A DNA stretch of 40,490 bases from Lysobacterales bacterium (GTDB lineage Bacteria; Pseudomonadota; Gammaproteobacteria; Xanthomonadales; SZUA-36), in assembly GCA_029859645.1 (NCBI GenBank), contig JAOUCS010000020.1, forward strand, positions 1 through 40,490, written 5' to 3'. Under the pieces are notes generated by a model. That model saw only the letters and a program-made list of their open reading frames with translations, ran no database searches and was not told the origin of the DNA. The position numbers were made by a program, and so were the translations under genes. Each line of letters opens with the position of its first letter. Positions within the stretch are counted from its first letter, which is position 1. Positions 1 through 6,756 of this stretch are shown one piece after another.

Positions 1-648
1 CCGCTGAGTCGCCTGGAGCAGGCAGGGCTGTTGGATTCCAGGCTCTTGGCGGTGCACATGACGCAGTTGTCGTCTGAGGATATCGGAAAACTGGCTGCAA
101 CCGGTGTAAATGTGGTTCATTGCCCACAATCAAACCTCAAGTTGGCCAGCGGCATTTGTCCGCTCACTGCACTGGTCAAGGCGGGCGTTAACGTAGCGCT
201 TGGCACCGACGGCGCCGCCAGTAACAACGACCTGGACCTGCTGGCTGAAGGGCAGACAGCAGCGTTGTTGGCAAAAGGTATCTCCGGTGACGCAGAAGCC
301 GTTAATGCCTTCCAGGTGCTTGAAATGATGACGATTAACGGTGCACAGGCGCTCGGTCTCGCTGACCGGGTTGGTAGCATAGAGCAGGGCAAGCAAGCTG
401 ATCTGTGCGCGCTGGACATGGCGGCGCCGGAAACCCAGCCTCTGCATCACGTGGTTTCGCAACTGGTATATGCAGCTTCGACGCGGCAGGTAAGCGATGT
501 CTGGATTGCAGGAAAACAGTTGCTCAGGCAGGGTGAATTAACCACCATAGACATGAATGTCGTCATGGCGGCTGCGCGCAAATGGCGATCCCGGCTGGCC
601 CATCTCGACCGGCAAACACCCGATAACAAGAGGGAAAAGTTCCAGTGA
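1..648 (+). CDS. mtaD: 5-methylthioadenosine/S-adenosylhomocysteine deaminase, C-terminal part (5' end outside window)
   Basis: This is an amidohydrolase of the TRZ/ATZ-MtaD family. The family deaminates methylthioadenosine or S-adenosylhomocysteine in the cytoplasm, recycling by-products of SAM-dependent methylation. The reading frame is open from base 1, so the start is upstream and only about 215 residues are seen. Visible motifs are VHMTQLS with a likely metal-ligand histidine, HCPQSNLKLASG, and GTDGAASNNDLD with the catalytic/metal aspartate; the end is a typical composite-domain tail (QGKQADLCALD). The stop overlaps the ubiG start by four bases (GTGA), indicating translational coupling. 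An mtaD-ubiG pairing is known in Pseudomonas, which supports the assignment. Exact substrate preference cannot be read from sequence. Confidence 0.88.
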   Translation, partial: PLSRLEQAGLLDSRLLAVHMTQLSSEDIGKLAATGVNVVHCPQSNLKLASGICPLTALVKAGVNVALGTDGAASNNDLDLLAEGQTAALLAKGISGDAEAVNAFQVLEMMTINGAQALGLADRVGSIEQGKQADLCALDMAAPETQPLHHVVSQLVYAASTRQVSDVWIAGKQLLRQGELTTIDMNVVMAAARKWRSRLAHLDRQTPDNKREKFQ

Positions 649-1361
649 ATGTTGAAGAAGACCAGAATATCGATCATGCCGAACGTGAAAAGTTTGATTC
701 GGTGGCTTCCGGCTGGTGGGATCCGGAAGGGTCGTTTCGTCCGCTTCATGACCTCAATCCGGCTCGCCTGAAGTTCATTGCGGACCGGGCAGAAATTGCT
801 GACCGCCCGATTCTCGATGTGGGGTGTGGCGGGGGCATTCTGGCAGAATCGCTGGCCCGCAAAGGCGGCAATGTGACCGGCATAGATGTTGCGCCCAAAG
901 TCCTGGCTATTGCCAGGCTCCATCTTCACGAATCGGGTCTCGATGTCGACTACCGCGAGACAACCATTGAACAACAGGCGCTGGAAACTCCTGAACACTT
1001 CGACGTCGTCACCTGCATGGAAATGCTGGAACATGTTCCCGAACCTGCCTCGGTGATCCAGTCGGTTCAGGAATTGCTCAAACCGGGCGGGCATGCTTTT
1101 TTCTCTACACTTAATCGCACCCCCCTGGCGTTCGCACTCGGTATCGTGGGCGCCGAACACATTGCCCGGCTGCTGCCGCGGGGTACCCACCGCTACGACC
1201 GGTTTATCCGGCCATCCGAACTCAGCGCCTGGGCCCGTGAAGCTGGCCTGGTTGTCGAGGATATTTCGGGCCTGCATTACAATCCCCTGACCCGCAGCGT
1301 CATGCTGGGTGGAAATGTGCAGGTCAATTACCTGCTGCATGCCTCGAAACCCGCTGAATGA
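645..1361 (+). CDS. ubiG: Ubiquinone biosynthesis O-methyltransferase UbiG
   Basis: A class I SAM-dependent methyltransferase of 238 residues, the usual UbiG length. UbiG performs both O-methylations in ubiquinone synthesis at the inner membrane surface. The SAM-binding motif ILDVGCGGG lies near residue 56, followed by GIDVAPK and the post-motif MEMLEHV. The N-terminal EREKFDSVASGWWDPEG and the NRTPLAFALGIVGAEHI segment are characteristic of UbiG. The GTG start overlaps the mtaD stop by 4 bp and the next gene starts 4 bp before the UbiG stop (ATGA), so the three genes are almost certainly one transcript. Confidence 0.96.
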   Translation: MNVEEDQNIDHAEREKFDSVASGWWDPEGSFRPLHDLNPARLKFIADRAEIADRPILDVGCGGGILAESLARKGGNVTGIDVAPKVLAIARLHLHESGLDVDYRETTIEQQALETPEHFDVVTCMEMLEHVPEPASVIQSVQELLKPGGHAFFSTLNRTPLAFALGIVGAEHIARLLPRGTHRYDRFIRPSELSAWAREAGLVVEDISGLHYNPLTRSVMLGGNVQVNYLLHASKPAE

Positions 1362-2032
1362 AAAGCTACAAGGCAGTCCTGTTTGACCTGGACGGTACGT
1401 TGCTGGATTCGGCACCGGATCTCGTTGCTTCGCTCAACTGGGTTCGCCGGTATGAACAACTGGATCCTTTGCCCGTCGATCAAATGAGCCAATACGCGTC
1501 AAAAGGAGCCCTGGGCTTATTGAACGCGGGCATGCCCAAAACAGATCCCGACACTCTGGAAACCTGGCGACTGCTTTTTCTCGATCACTACGCGAATAAC
1601 AGTTACCGGGAATCCAGGCTCTACGAGGGAGTCCCGGAACTGCTGGATTACCTGGCTGCAGCCGGTATTCCCTGGGGCGTGGTGACGAATAAGATCGAGT
1701 CTTTGACGTTTCCGATCATCCGGGCGGCCGCGCTGGAAGCCACTATTGGTTGTGTGGTTTGTGGTGACACGCTGGAGGAAAGTAAACCTCATCCGGCGCC
1801 CGTAAAGTATGCCTGTCAAAAACTGGCGGTCAGCCCGGCAGATACCTTATTCGTCGGCGATGATGTCAGGGACATACAAGCAGGACAGGCTGCCGGGACC
1901 TGCACCGCGGCTGTACACTATGGATACGGGTCAGCCGAGTTGGCGGCTGATGGTGTTGACGCAAGCTTGCATATCCATCACCCCCGCGATCTTATCGCCG
2001 CTTTGAACCCGGATTTCAATCCCCTCGCCTGA
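1358..2032 (+). CDS. HAD-family phosphatase, Gph/MupP type
   Basis: A haloacid-dehalogenase phosphatase of 224 residues. Motif I is FDLDGTLLDS with D10 as nucleophile and D12 as general acid. Motif II is GVVTNK, motif III has the lysine of SKPHP, and motif IV is FVGDDVRD. The family includes phosphoglycolate phosphatase (Gph). In Pseudomonas the paralogue directly after ubiG is MupP, the N-acetylmuramate-6-phosphate phosphatase of peptidoglycan recycling. Position here matches MupP, with a YciK-like SDR close downstream, so MupP is at least as likely as Gph; sequence reading alone does not separate them. The start overlaps the ubiG stop and the next gene begins at the base after the stop. Confidence 0.9.
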   Translation: MKSYKAVLFDLDGTLLDSAPDLVASLNWVRRYEQLDPLPVDQMSQYASKGALGLLNAGMPKTDPDTLETWRLLFLDHYANNSYRESRLYEGVPELLDYLAAAGIPWGVVTNKIESLTFPIIRAAALEATIGCVVCGDTLEESKPHPAPVKYACQKLAVSPADTLFVGDDVRDIQAGQAAGTCTAAVHYGYGSAELAADGVDASLHIHHPRDLIAALNPDFNPLA

Positions 2033-2899
2033 ATGGACGATGCTGCGAAAGGCAACAGCAATGACCGCTTGTTCTGCTGGGAGCAAGTGAACAAGACCAA
2101 CCCCGCCTTTCGCATTTCACAGGTTTTCGTGTCGCGCGATATTGCAGAAAAGCTGCTACCGCTTTACGCGTTGTTTTCGATCGTGGAACAAATCAGCGGT
2201 CATTCCTCAGAAGAGGATTTGGCGCATAGCAAATTGGCCTGGTGGAAGCTTGAATGTTCACCGGAAAGGCTGGATCAAAGTCGTCATCCGGTGTTGCAGG
2301 AGCTAAGGAGGACGGTGTCTCCCGGGAATCTCAACCCGCAACTCATTAACCGGCTGCTGATAGCGGCAGAATCCAGGTTTGAAGCCGAACCCCCTTCTGA
2401 TATATCAGATTTGGAGGGTCGTTGTGAAAGATGGGCCAGGCTGCAGCTGGATTTGGAGATGGCTGTAAGCGGGCTGTTGCCCGGAGCGCTTGAAATACCT
2501 GCAGCAACGCTGGTACGCAGTGGTTTGCTGCAATTATTAAGAGAAAATTCGGGTAAAAAAGAGCAGGGTGCATTCAGTTGGGTTCCGCTGAATTTGATGG
2601 CAAAGCACGGTGTCAGTCGCAATGACTTTGTGGATCAGCCTGAATCGGACGGCGTGAAGGCCCTGCTGCGCGAATTGATCGGGCACGATCGATTACCAGG
2701 AACGCAGCTGGCGGTGAAAATCGATGCCACGGCGGATTTTTCCGGCATGAGAAATTTTTTTGCGATCCAGGGCCTTTACGCCAGGAAATTGAAAAAACTG
2801 GGGAAAGTGCCGCCCAGCAAGCACGTTGCCGAATTGTCTAGAGTCAGGGTTTCAGATCTGCTGACTGCCTGGAGATCCGCGCGGCGTTTCGAATGTTGA
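2033..2899 (+). CDS. Squalene/phytoene synthase-like protein, probably catalytically degenerate
   Basis: A 288-residue helical protein that resembles the squalene/phytoene synthase fold. Residues about 40-75 (LLPLYALFSIVEQIS then KLAWWKLE) align by eye with the first aspartate-rich helix and the following L..W..E segment of that family. HPVLQEL (about 85-91) and the helix around residues 110-150 fit the middle of the fold. The DxxxD substrate-binding motifs expected of an active head-to-head prenyl synthase are absent; the first appears as SIVEQISGH. Inactive relatives such as the NDUFAF6 type exist, so a non-enzymatic role is possible. The ATG directly follows the upstream stop, so it is probably the last gene of the mtaD-ubiG operon. 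It ends four bases from the convergent fmdB stop. Confidence 0.6.
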   Translation: MDDAAKGNSNDRLFCWEQVNKTNPAFRISQVFVSRDIAEKLLPLYALFSIVEQISGHSSEEDLAHSKLAWWKLECSPERLDQSRHPVLQELRRTVSPGNLNPQLINRLLIAAESRFEAEPPSDISDLEGRCERWARLQLDLEMAVSGLLPGALEIPAATLVRSGLLQLLRENSGKKEQGAFSWVPLNLMAKHGVSRNDFVDQPESDGVKALLRELIGHDRLPGTQLAVKIDATADFSGMRNFFAIQGLYARKLKKLGKVPPSKHVAELSRVRVSDLLTAWRSARRFEC

Positions 2900-2903
2900 T
2901 GCC

Positions 2904-3185
2904 TTAGTCTCCGGTAATGACATCCGGGCCCTTGCCCGCGGTTTTTTCATAAACGCCCTTGCCAGATTTTTTGTATTGCGTAAACCCGTGTTTCTCGATA
3001 TTGGTGGAGTCGAGGGAAGGCCCGCTACCTCCCAGGTTTGGAGCGGATATTTGTCTTTCCACCGGTGCGCCGCACTCGGGGCATTGTTCCAGTTTCGGTT
3101 CACTTATTTTGCGAAGTGATTCGAAACCATCAGCGCAGTATTCGCAATTTTTGTCACTGCTTGCCCGGTATTCGTAAATCGGCAT
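2904..3185 (-). CDS. FmdB-family zinc-ribbon protein
   Basis: A small putative regulatory protein of 93 residues. It begins with the family signature MPIYEYRA and carries a zinc ribbon of two CxxC knuckles (CEYC and CPEC). The C-terminal half is low complexity and rich in Gly, Ser and Lys (PNLGGSGPSL, YKKSGKGVYEK), as is usual for FmdB proteins. I chose the ATG at 3185 because family members start with MPIYEY; a GTG nine bases upstream is in frame but would add only three residues. The function is not established for the family. It is convergent with the preceding gene and divergent from the SDR gene at 3257. Confidence 0.85.
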   Translation of the reverse strand: MPIYEYRASSDKNCEYCADGFESLRKISEPKLEQCPECGAPVERQISAPNLGGSGPSLDSTNIEKHGFTQYKKSGKGVYEKTAGKGPDVITGD

Positions 3186-3256
3186 TATTTTCACTCAACT
3201 GTTAAAAACCGTTAAACTGCCGCGGCCGGTATCTGGCTGATCACGGGAGTTTAGCA

Positions 3257-3967
3257 TTGCATGGATCGACCATTATTGTAACAGGAGCGGCGGGCGCCCT
3301 CGGATCCGCTTTATCACTGCAAGCTGCAGCGGCCGGAATGAACACCGTGATGCTAGACTGCGACCGCAAAGCGCTGGAATATTCATATGATTTCATCGTT
3401 GCGCAAAACTTGCCCGAACCCATCCTCTATCCTCTCGACCTGGCGGGCGCCGGCCCCGAACATTTCGAAGAGATGATGACCGCAATACAAACGGAATTTG
3501 GTGGACTTGATGCACTTGTACACTGCGCGGCGCGTTTTGAAGGGTTAACGCCTCTGGAGCAGTTTTCGCCTGCTGAGTGGTTGATTCATATGCAGGTAAA
3601 CCTCAATGCAGCCTGGTTGCTGAGCAGCCAGGCGTTGCCCTTGTTGCGGGAATCGGATTCGGCGAGTTTATTTTTCATGCTGGAAGATATGGCCAGGATG
3701 CAGAGTGCGTTTTGGGGGCCATACGGAATTGCCAAGCATGCTCTCAGGGCGATGGTTCATCAGTTTGCAGCGGAGAACGGGTCAGCAGGATTGCAGATCC
3801 TCGGCATTAATCCAGGACCCATGCGCTCGCCTTTGCGCTCCAGGGCTTATCATTCGGAAAATCCCGAAACGCAACCTGAACCGGACCGGGTTGCTCACTG
3901 CATCATGCAGTTAATGAACAGAGAATCAGTGGTGCAGGGCCATTTCGTCGACCTAGCGGGCGACTGA
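3257..3967 (+). CDS. YciK-like short-chain dehydrogenase/reductase lacking the catalytic serine
   Basis: A 236-residue SDR. The nucleotide-binding TGAAGALG motif is at residues 9-16, and the LDAL.HCAA strand replaces the usual NNAG. YGIAK supplies the catalytic Tyr156 and Lys160, followed by the NPGPMRSPLR loop. From memory it is closest to YciK, including SL.F-(9 residues)-WG.Y.  The residue 13 positions before the catalytic Tyr, serine in active SDRs, is Glu143 (MLEDMAR). The enzyme may therefore be inactive or mechanistically altered. TTG is chosen as start because GGGAG lies seven bases upstream and no in-frame ATG precedes the Rossmann motif. The 3' end overlaps the convergent ada-like gene by 15 bp. 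YciK homologues sit near ubiG and gph/mupP in other gammaproteobacteria. Confidence 0.82.
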   Translation: MHGSTIIVTGAAGALGSALSLQAAAAGMNTVMLDCDRKALEYSYDFIVAQNLPEPILYPLDLAGAGPEHFEEMMTAIQTEFGGLDALVHCAARFEGLTPLEQFSPAEWLIHMQVNLNAAWLLSSQALPLLRESDSASLFFMLEDMARMQSAFWGPYGIAKHALRAMVHQFAAENGSAGLQILGINPGPMRSPLRSRAYHSENPETQPEPDRVAHCIMQLMNRESVVQGHFVDLAGD

Positions 3968-4786
3968 AGCGACTTCGAAACCGATCAGTGCCTTCTTGGT
4001 CAATCCACCCCAACGATAACCACCGGTTTCTCCTGCCTGCCTGATCACTCGGTGGCAGGGAATGATCCAGGCGATGGGATTGCTGCCTATGGCAGTACCC
4101 ACAGCACGCGCAGCGCGGGGTTTGCCGATATGCTGTGCGATCTGGCCGTAGGTGGCATGTGTTCCCTCAGGGATAGCGAGCAAAGCTTGCCAGACCTTCA
4201 ACTGAAACGCACTGCCGTGGAGCCACAGTTCGAGAGGTTCGTTTGCCCGCCGGGTGAAAATCCTGTCGAGCCAGTGCCGGGCCGTTTCGCTGTCTTCAAC
4301 GAAGTGCGCGTTTTTCCATTGTGCCTTCAGCGATTCCAGGGAGCGATCTCGCCCAAATTCATCACAGAAACCCAGGAAGCTCAGTCCTCGCTGAGTCCAT
4401 GCCACCAGTGCTCTCCCGAATATTGACTCCCCAAAGCCAAAGCTCAATTGCACCCCTGCAGCATGCTTCCTGACTTCGCCGGGTGTCAGCGCATCGGTGG
4501 AAATCAGCAAATCATGCAATCGTCCAGGTCCGGACAAACCCGAATCGAGTGCGGATTCCAGAACTGAACCGCCGCTTTTTAACCGTTCGATCGCCGCTTC
4601 CCGGGTCAGAAACCTGAGGAATTGCTTGGGGCTTACGCCAGCCCAGGTCTGAAATGTGCGCTGCAAGTGATATTGGCTGACCCCCATCTCGCTGGAAATC
4701 AGCTTCAGGTCGGGTTGCATTGCCTGGTTTTCTGCGACGAATCTGATGGTGTCTGCAACGAGTCGATAGTGTCGGTTACTGTTCAT
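3953..4786 (-). CDS. Ada-like AraC regulator fused to O6-methylguanine-DNA methyltransferase
   Basis: A 277-residue fusion. Residues about 8-110 are an AraC-type helix-turn-helix domain (MGVSQYHLQRTFQTWAGVSPKQF). Residues about 185-275 are the alkyltransferase domain with the active-site PCHRV, the acceptor being Cys244, and the RAVGTAIGSNPIAW helix. The N-terminal zinc domain of E. coli Ada, which repairs methylphosphotriesters and triggers activation, is missing. This protein can thus repair O6-methylguanine irreversibly, but its switch to transcription activator would have to differ. Such shortened Ada proteins are common. It reads divergently from hinT across a 100-bp region and overlaps the SDR gene tail to tail. 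Confidence 0.92.
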   Translation of the reverse strand: MNSNRHYRLVADTIRFVAENQAMQPDLKLISSEMGVSQYHLQRTFQTWAGVSPKQFLRFLTREAAIERLKSGGSVLESALDSGLSGPGRLHDLLISTDALTPGEVRKHAAGVQLSFGFGESIFGRALVAWTQRGLSFLGFCDEFGRDRSLESLKAQWKNAHFVEDSETARHWLDRIFTRRANEPLELWLHGSAFQLKVWQALLAIPEGTHATYGQIAQHIGKPRAARAVGTAIGSNPIAWIIPCHRVIRQAGETGGYRWGGLTKKALIGFEVASVAR

Positions 4787-4828
4787 GCTTTCATTGTAGG
4801 CTGATGGACGAATGTCTCCACCCGATTC

Positions 4829-4858
4829 TTGCGATTCAATGGAATCTTATTCCATACT
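4829..4858 (+). promoter_or_regulatory. Putative hinT promoter with overlapping 17-bp palindrome
   Basis: TTGCGA (4829-4834) and CATACT (4853-4858) are separated by 18 bases. They make a plausible sigma-70 promoter about 30 bases upstream of the hinT start. The spacer contains a perfect inverted repeat, ATGGAAT-CTT-ATTCCAT (4839-4855), which could be an operator for hinT, for the divergent ada-like gene, or for both. Confidence 0.45.
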
Positions 4859-4886
4859 GGAGCGATAAACCTCGAGGGAGAGATTC

Positions 4887-5231
4887 ATGTCAGACGACCT
4901 TTTTCTGAAAATCATCAATCGTGAAATTCCAGCGGACATCATTTACGAAAACGATGAACTGCTTGCTTTTCGCGACATCAGCCCGCAAGCGCCGGTTCAT
5001 ATCTTGATAATCCCCAAGGAGCACATCAAAACGATGAATGACCTGGAGCCTAAGCACACAGAAATGATAGGAAAGTTGTTCCTGGCGGCAGCAGAGATCG
5101 CGGCCAAAGAAGGGCTGGCGGATGATGGTTACCGAGTGGTGATGAACTGCAACCGGCACGGTGGCCAGGCGGTTTATCACATTCACCTTCACCTGCTCGG
5201 TGGCAGACAGATGGGCTGGCCGCCGGGGTAG
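4887..5231 (+). CDS. hinT: Histidine-triad (HIT/HinT) nucleotide-binding protein
   Basis: A 114-residue HIT protein. The catalytic triad is HIHLHLL with His98, His100 and His102. The N-terminal FLKIINREIPADIIYEND and RDISPQAPVHILIIPKEHI segments are diagnostic. HinT enzymes hydrolyse purine nucleoside phosphoramidates and aminoacyl-AMPs in the cytoplasm. The zinc-binding cysteines seen in some HIT proteins (CxxC near the N-terminus) are replaced by DLFL. GAGGGAGAG lies just upstream of the ATG. This is the last core gene before the accessory island. Confidence 0.95.
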   Translation: MSDDLFLKIINREIPADIIYENDELLAFRDISPQAPVHILIIPKEHIKTMNDLEPKHTEMIGKLFLAAAEIAAKEGLADDGYRVVMNCNRHGGQAVYHIHLHLLGGRQMGWPPG

Positions 5232-5276
5232 GGTGGGTTTGCTATTGGTGAATTGCAGGATTTCTTAGCTTAGATG

Positions 5277-6140
5277 CTAATCTGTTTCTTCAAAATAGAA
5301 GAAGCCAACTCCGGCAGTGATCTGTTGGCCGGATGTTGTTTCTTCCTCATATTTTCCAATGATTTCACGTGCTTGTTGGTCAGTATTTTCTAGGAGTGTG
5401 TTAAGTTCTGATCTAAGCTTGTTTTGATTCTGCTCGTTAAGTCTGTAGGTCCAGGCTCCTCTTTGGAAGAAGCGCTCTTCGTTTGTGTCTAGTAGAGCTA
5501 TATTTTTCATGATCGTATCAGTCATATTGCCCAGTGCGGAAAATCCCATTTCAATTGCTCCGAGCTTGTCCTTAGAATCAGCGGGCAAATAAGAATTGCT
5601 TACAAGCATTACTTTTTTATTCTTTTTATCAAAAGAAACCGCACCACTTTCTATTAGTCTTTCAAGTAGAGATTTGTAAGTCACGCCTCGACTCTTGGTT
5701 GTTTCCAAAAAGAGAGCCTCGAAGCTATTGGATTTGCCGATGATGTCGAGAGCCATTGGCTTACCTGTAGTTTTGTCCAAATAAGACTGGTTACTACTCC
5801 AAGCATCTAGAATAGCTGCGCCTGGGGCAAGTTCCTTTAGAAAGTTTGCTTCTTCATAAAAAGGCTTGCGGTATTTTGGGTTGTTTCGTATTTTTGTGAG
5901 AGTTCGGGTGTCCAATCCGGAAAGAAGGGCTAATTGTGTTAATGGAATATTCTTTTCTGGATGATCTTCGCGAAGTTTGTTTTCAATCTCTTGCACAAAT
6001 ATATATCGGATCATTTCCTGAAGCTTTACTAACGAAACACGCCCCACTAAAAATTTAATCAGTTTCCTAAACTGATTCTCAACCACTCGGGTGAGTTTCG
6101 ACGCCTCTTCAATTCGTCCCTCTGATCTGGCGAGTTGCAT
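5277..6140 (-). CDS. DUF6502-like protein, copy 1
   Basis: A 287-residue cytoplasmic protein that I place, from memory and without a search, in the uncharacterised DUF6502 family. It is clearly paralogous to the protein at 7921-8778. Shared features in order are an N-terminal helical segment (FRKLIKFLVGRVSL / FRKVVRLVIGSVSL), a helix-turn-helix-like segment (ALLSGLDTRTLTKI / ALITGLDTRVVSSV), a middle domain (SLLERLIESGAV then SNSYLPADS), GAWTYRL, and a C-terminal GVGFFYFEE. The first helices suggest DNA binding, but this is inference. ATG at 6140 is chosen over a TTG 27 bases upstream because GGAG sits seven bases before it, as in the paralogue (GGAGACTG before ATG). Codon use is visibly AT-richer than in neighbouring core genes. 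Confidence 0.75.
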   Translation of the reverse strand: MQLARSEGRIEEASKLTRVVENQFRKLIKFLVGRVSLVKLQEMIRYIFVQEIENKLREDHPEKNIPLTQLALLSGLDTRTLTKIRNNPKYRKPFYEEANFLKELAPGAAILDAWSSNQSYLDKTTGKPMALDIIGKSNSFEALFLETTKSRGVTYKSLLERLIESGAVSFDKKNKKVMLVSNSYLPADSKDKLGAIEMGFSALGNMTDTIMKNIALLDTNEERFFQRGAWTYRLNEQNQNKLRSELNTLLENTDQQAREIIGKYEEETTSGQQITAGVGFFYFEETD

Positions 6141-6277
6141 ATCAGTCTCCAATCTGAATACCAGCAAATAATTTCGTGAACTTACTTCGTTCTTTCTAGA
6201 TTTTGATTTTTATTTAGAAAAACACGCACTGCATGAATTCAAACCAGTTCAAACCTAACTATCGTCGAATCGTTCTT

Positions 6278-6343
6278 ATAGGACAAATTGGCTAACATCC
6301 ATGAACTGGGCCGACATGATAGACAAATTTGATTGGGGTCTAT
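6278..6343. promoter_or_regulatory. Operator-like motifs related to the 16-bp array at 9536-9647
   Basis: ATAGGACAAATTGGCTA (6278-6294) differs from ATAGACAAATGTGGCTA (9631-9647, last unit of the array) by one insertion and one deletion. A second motif, ATAGACAAAT (6319-6328), is followed by GTCTAT (6338-6343), forming an inverted pair. Both lie in the upstream region of DUF6502 copy 1, over its possible -10 region. A common regulator for the two places is inferred. Confidence 0.4.
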
Positions 6344-6367
6344 GTCTCCATTAACTAGCAATGATGG

Positions 6368-6395
6368 GTAAAATTGACATTTCTGTCAATTTTAC
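6368..6395. repeat. 28-bp inverted repeat with 12-bp perfect arms
   Basis: The arms GTAAAATTGACA and TGTCAATTTTAC enclose a four-base TTTC loop. Each arm contains TTGACA, so a consensus -35 box faces both ways. It may be an operator or a hairpin terminator without a strong U-run. It lies about 230 bases upstream of DUF6502 copy 1; reading leftward, CATCAT follows at 17-base spacing as a weak -10. Confidence 0.45.
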
Positions 6396-6683
6396 TTGTT
6401 TGGTTGCTCAGAGAAAGGGATCGTTACTTAAGGGCGTGTTTGGATAGTATTACAAGTTAGGAGAAGTGCATTATCGTTGTGTTGATATTCAATTTAGCGT
6501 TATGGATCATTGAGGATATATCGATGATTTTAATGTGGTTTAGTTAATGCCAACCAACAATAATTGACCATCGCAACCAAACAGTAAGTCATGCATGCAA
6601 AAAGTTATCGGGTTATCTGAGAAAATCACCTTCGATAAACGACAAAATCCCCAATAAGGAGATGCGATAATTTGCGAGAAAGC

Positions 6684-6754
6684 CGCCCCTGCAATGTTGC
6701 AGGGGCGAAATTGTCTCGTTCATTTAAATAATTTCTGATTTATCAGAAATTATT
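6684..6754 (-). terminator. Two successive hairpins after the repeat-protein gene
   Basis: The first hairpin begins two bases after the stop codon: a perfect 13-bp inverted repeat with a two-base centre (6727-6754, AATAATTTCTGAT arms). The second is a perfect 11-bp GC-rich inverted repeat (6684-6707, arms CGCCCCTGCAA / TTGCAGGGGCG). On the minus strand the second is followed by GGCTTTCTC, a poor U-run, so termination is plausible but not certain. Confidence 0.5.
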
Positions 6755-6756
6755 TC

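Larger units (their letters stand above)
6141..6756. other. AT-rich intergenic region with several inverted repeats
   Basis: These 616 bases hold no convincing ORF. They contain the leader of DUF6502 copy 1, two operator-like motifs (6278-6343), a 28-bp inverted repeat (6368-6395), and two hairpins (6684-6707 and 6727-6754) behind the repeat-protein gene. On the minus strand TATAAG (6280-6275) is a possible -10 box for DUF6502 copy 1, but it lacks a good -35. Nothing further was recognised between 6400 and 6680. Confidence 0.5.
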
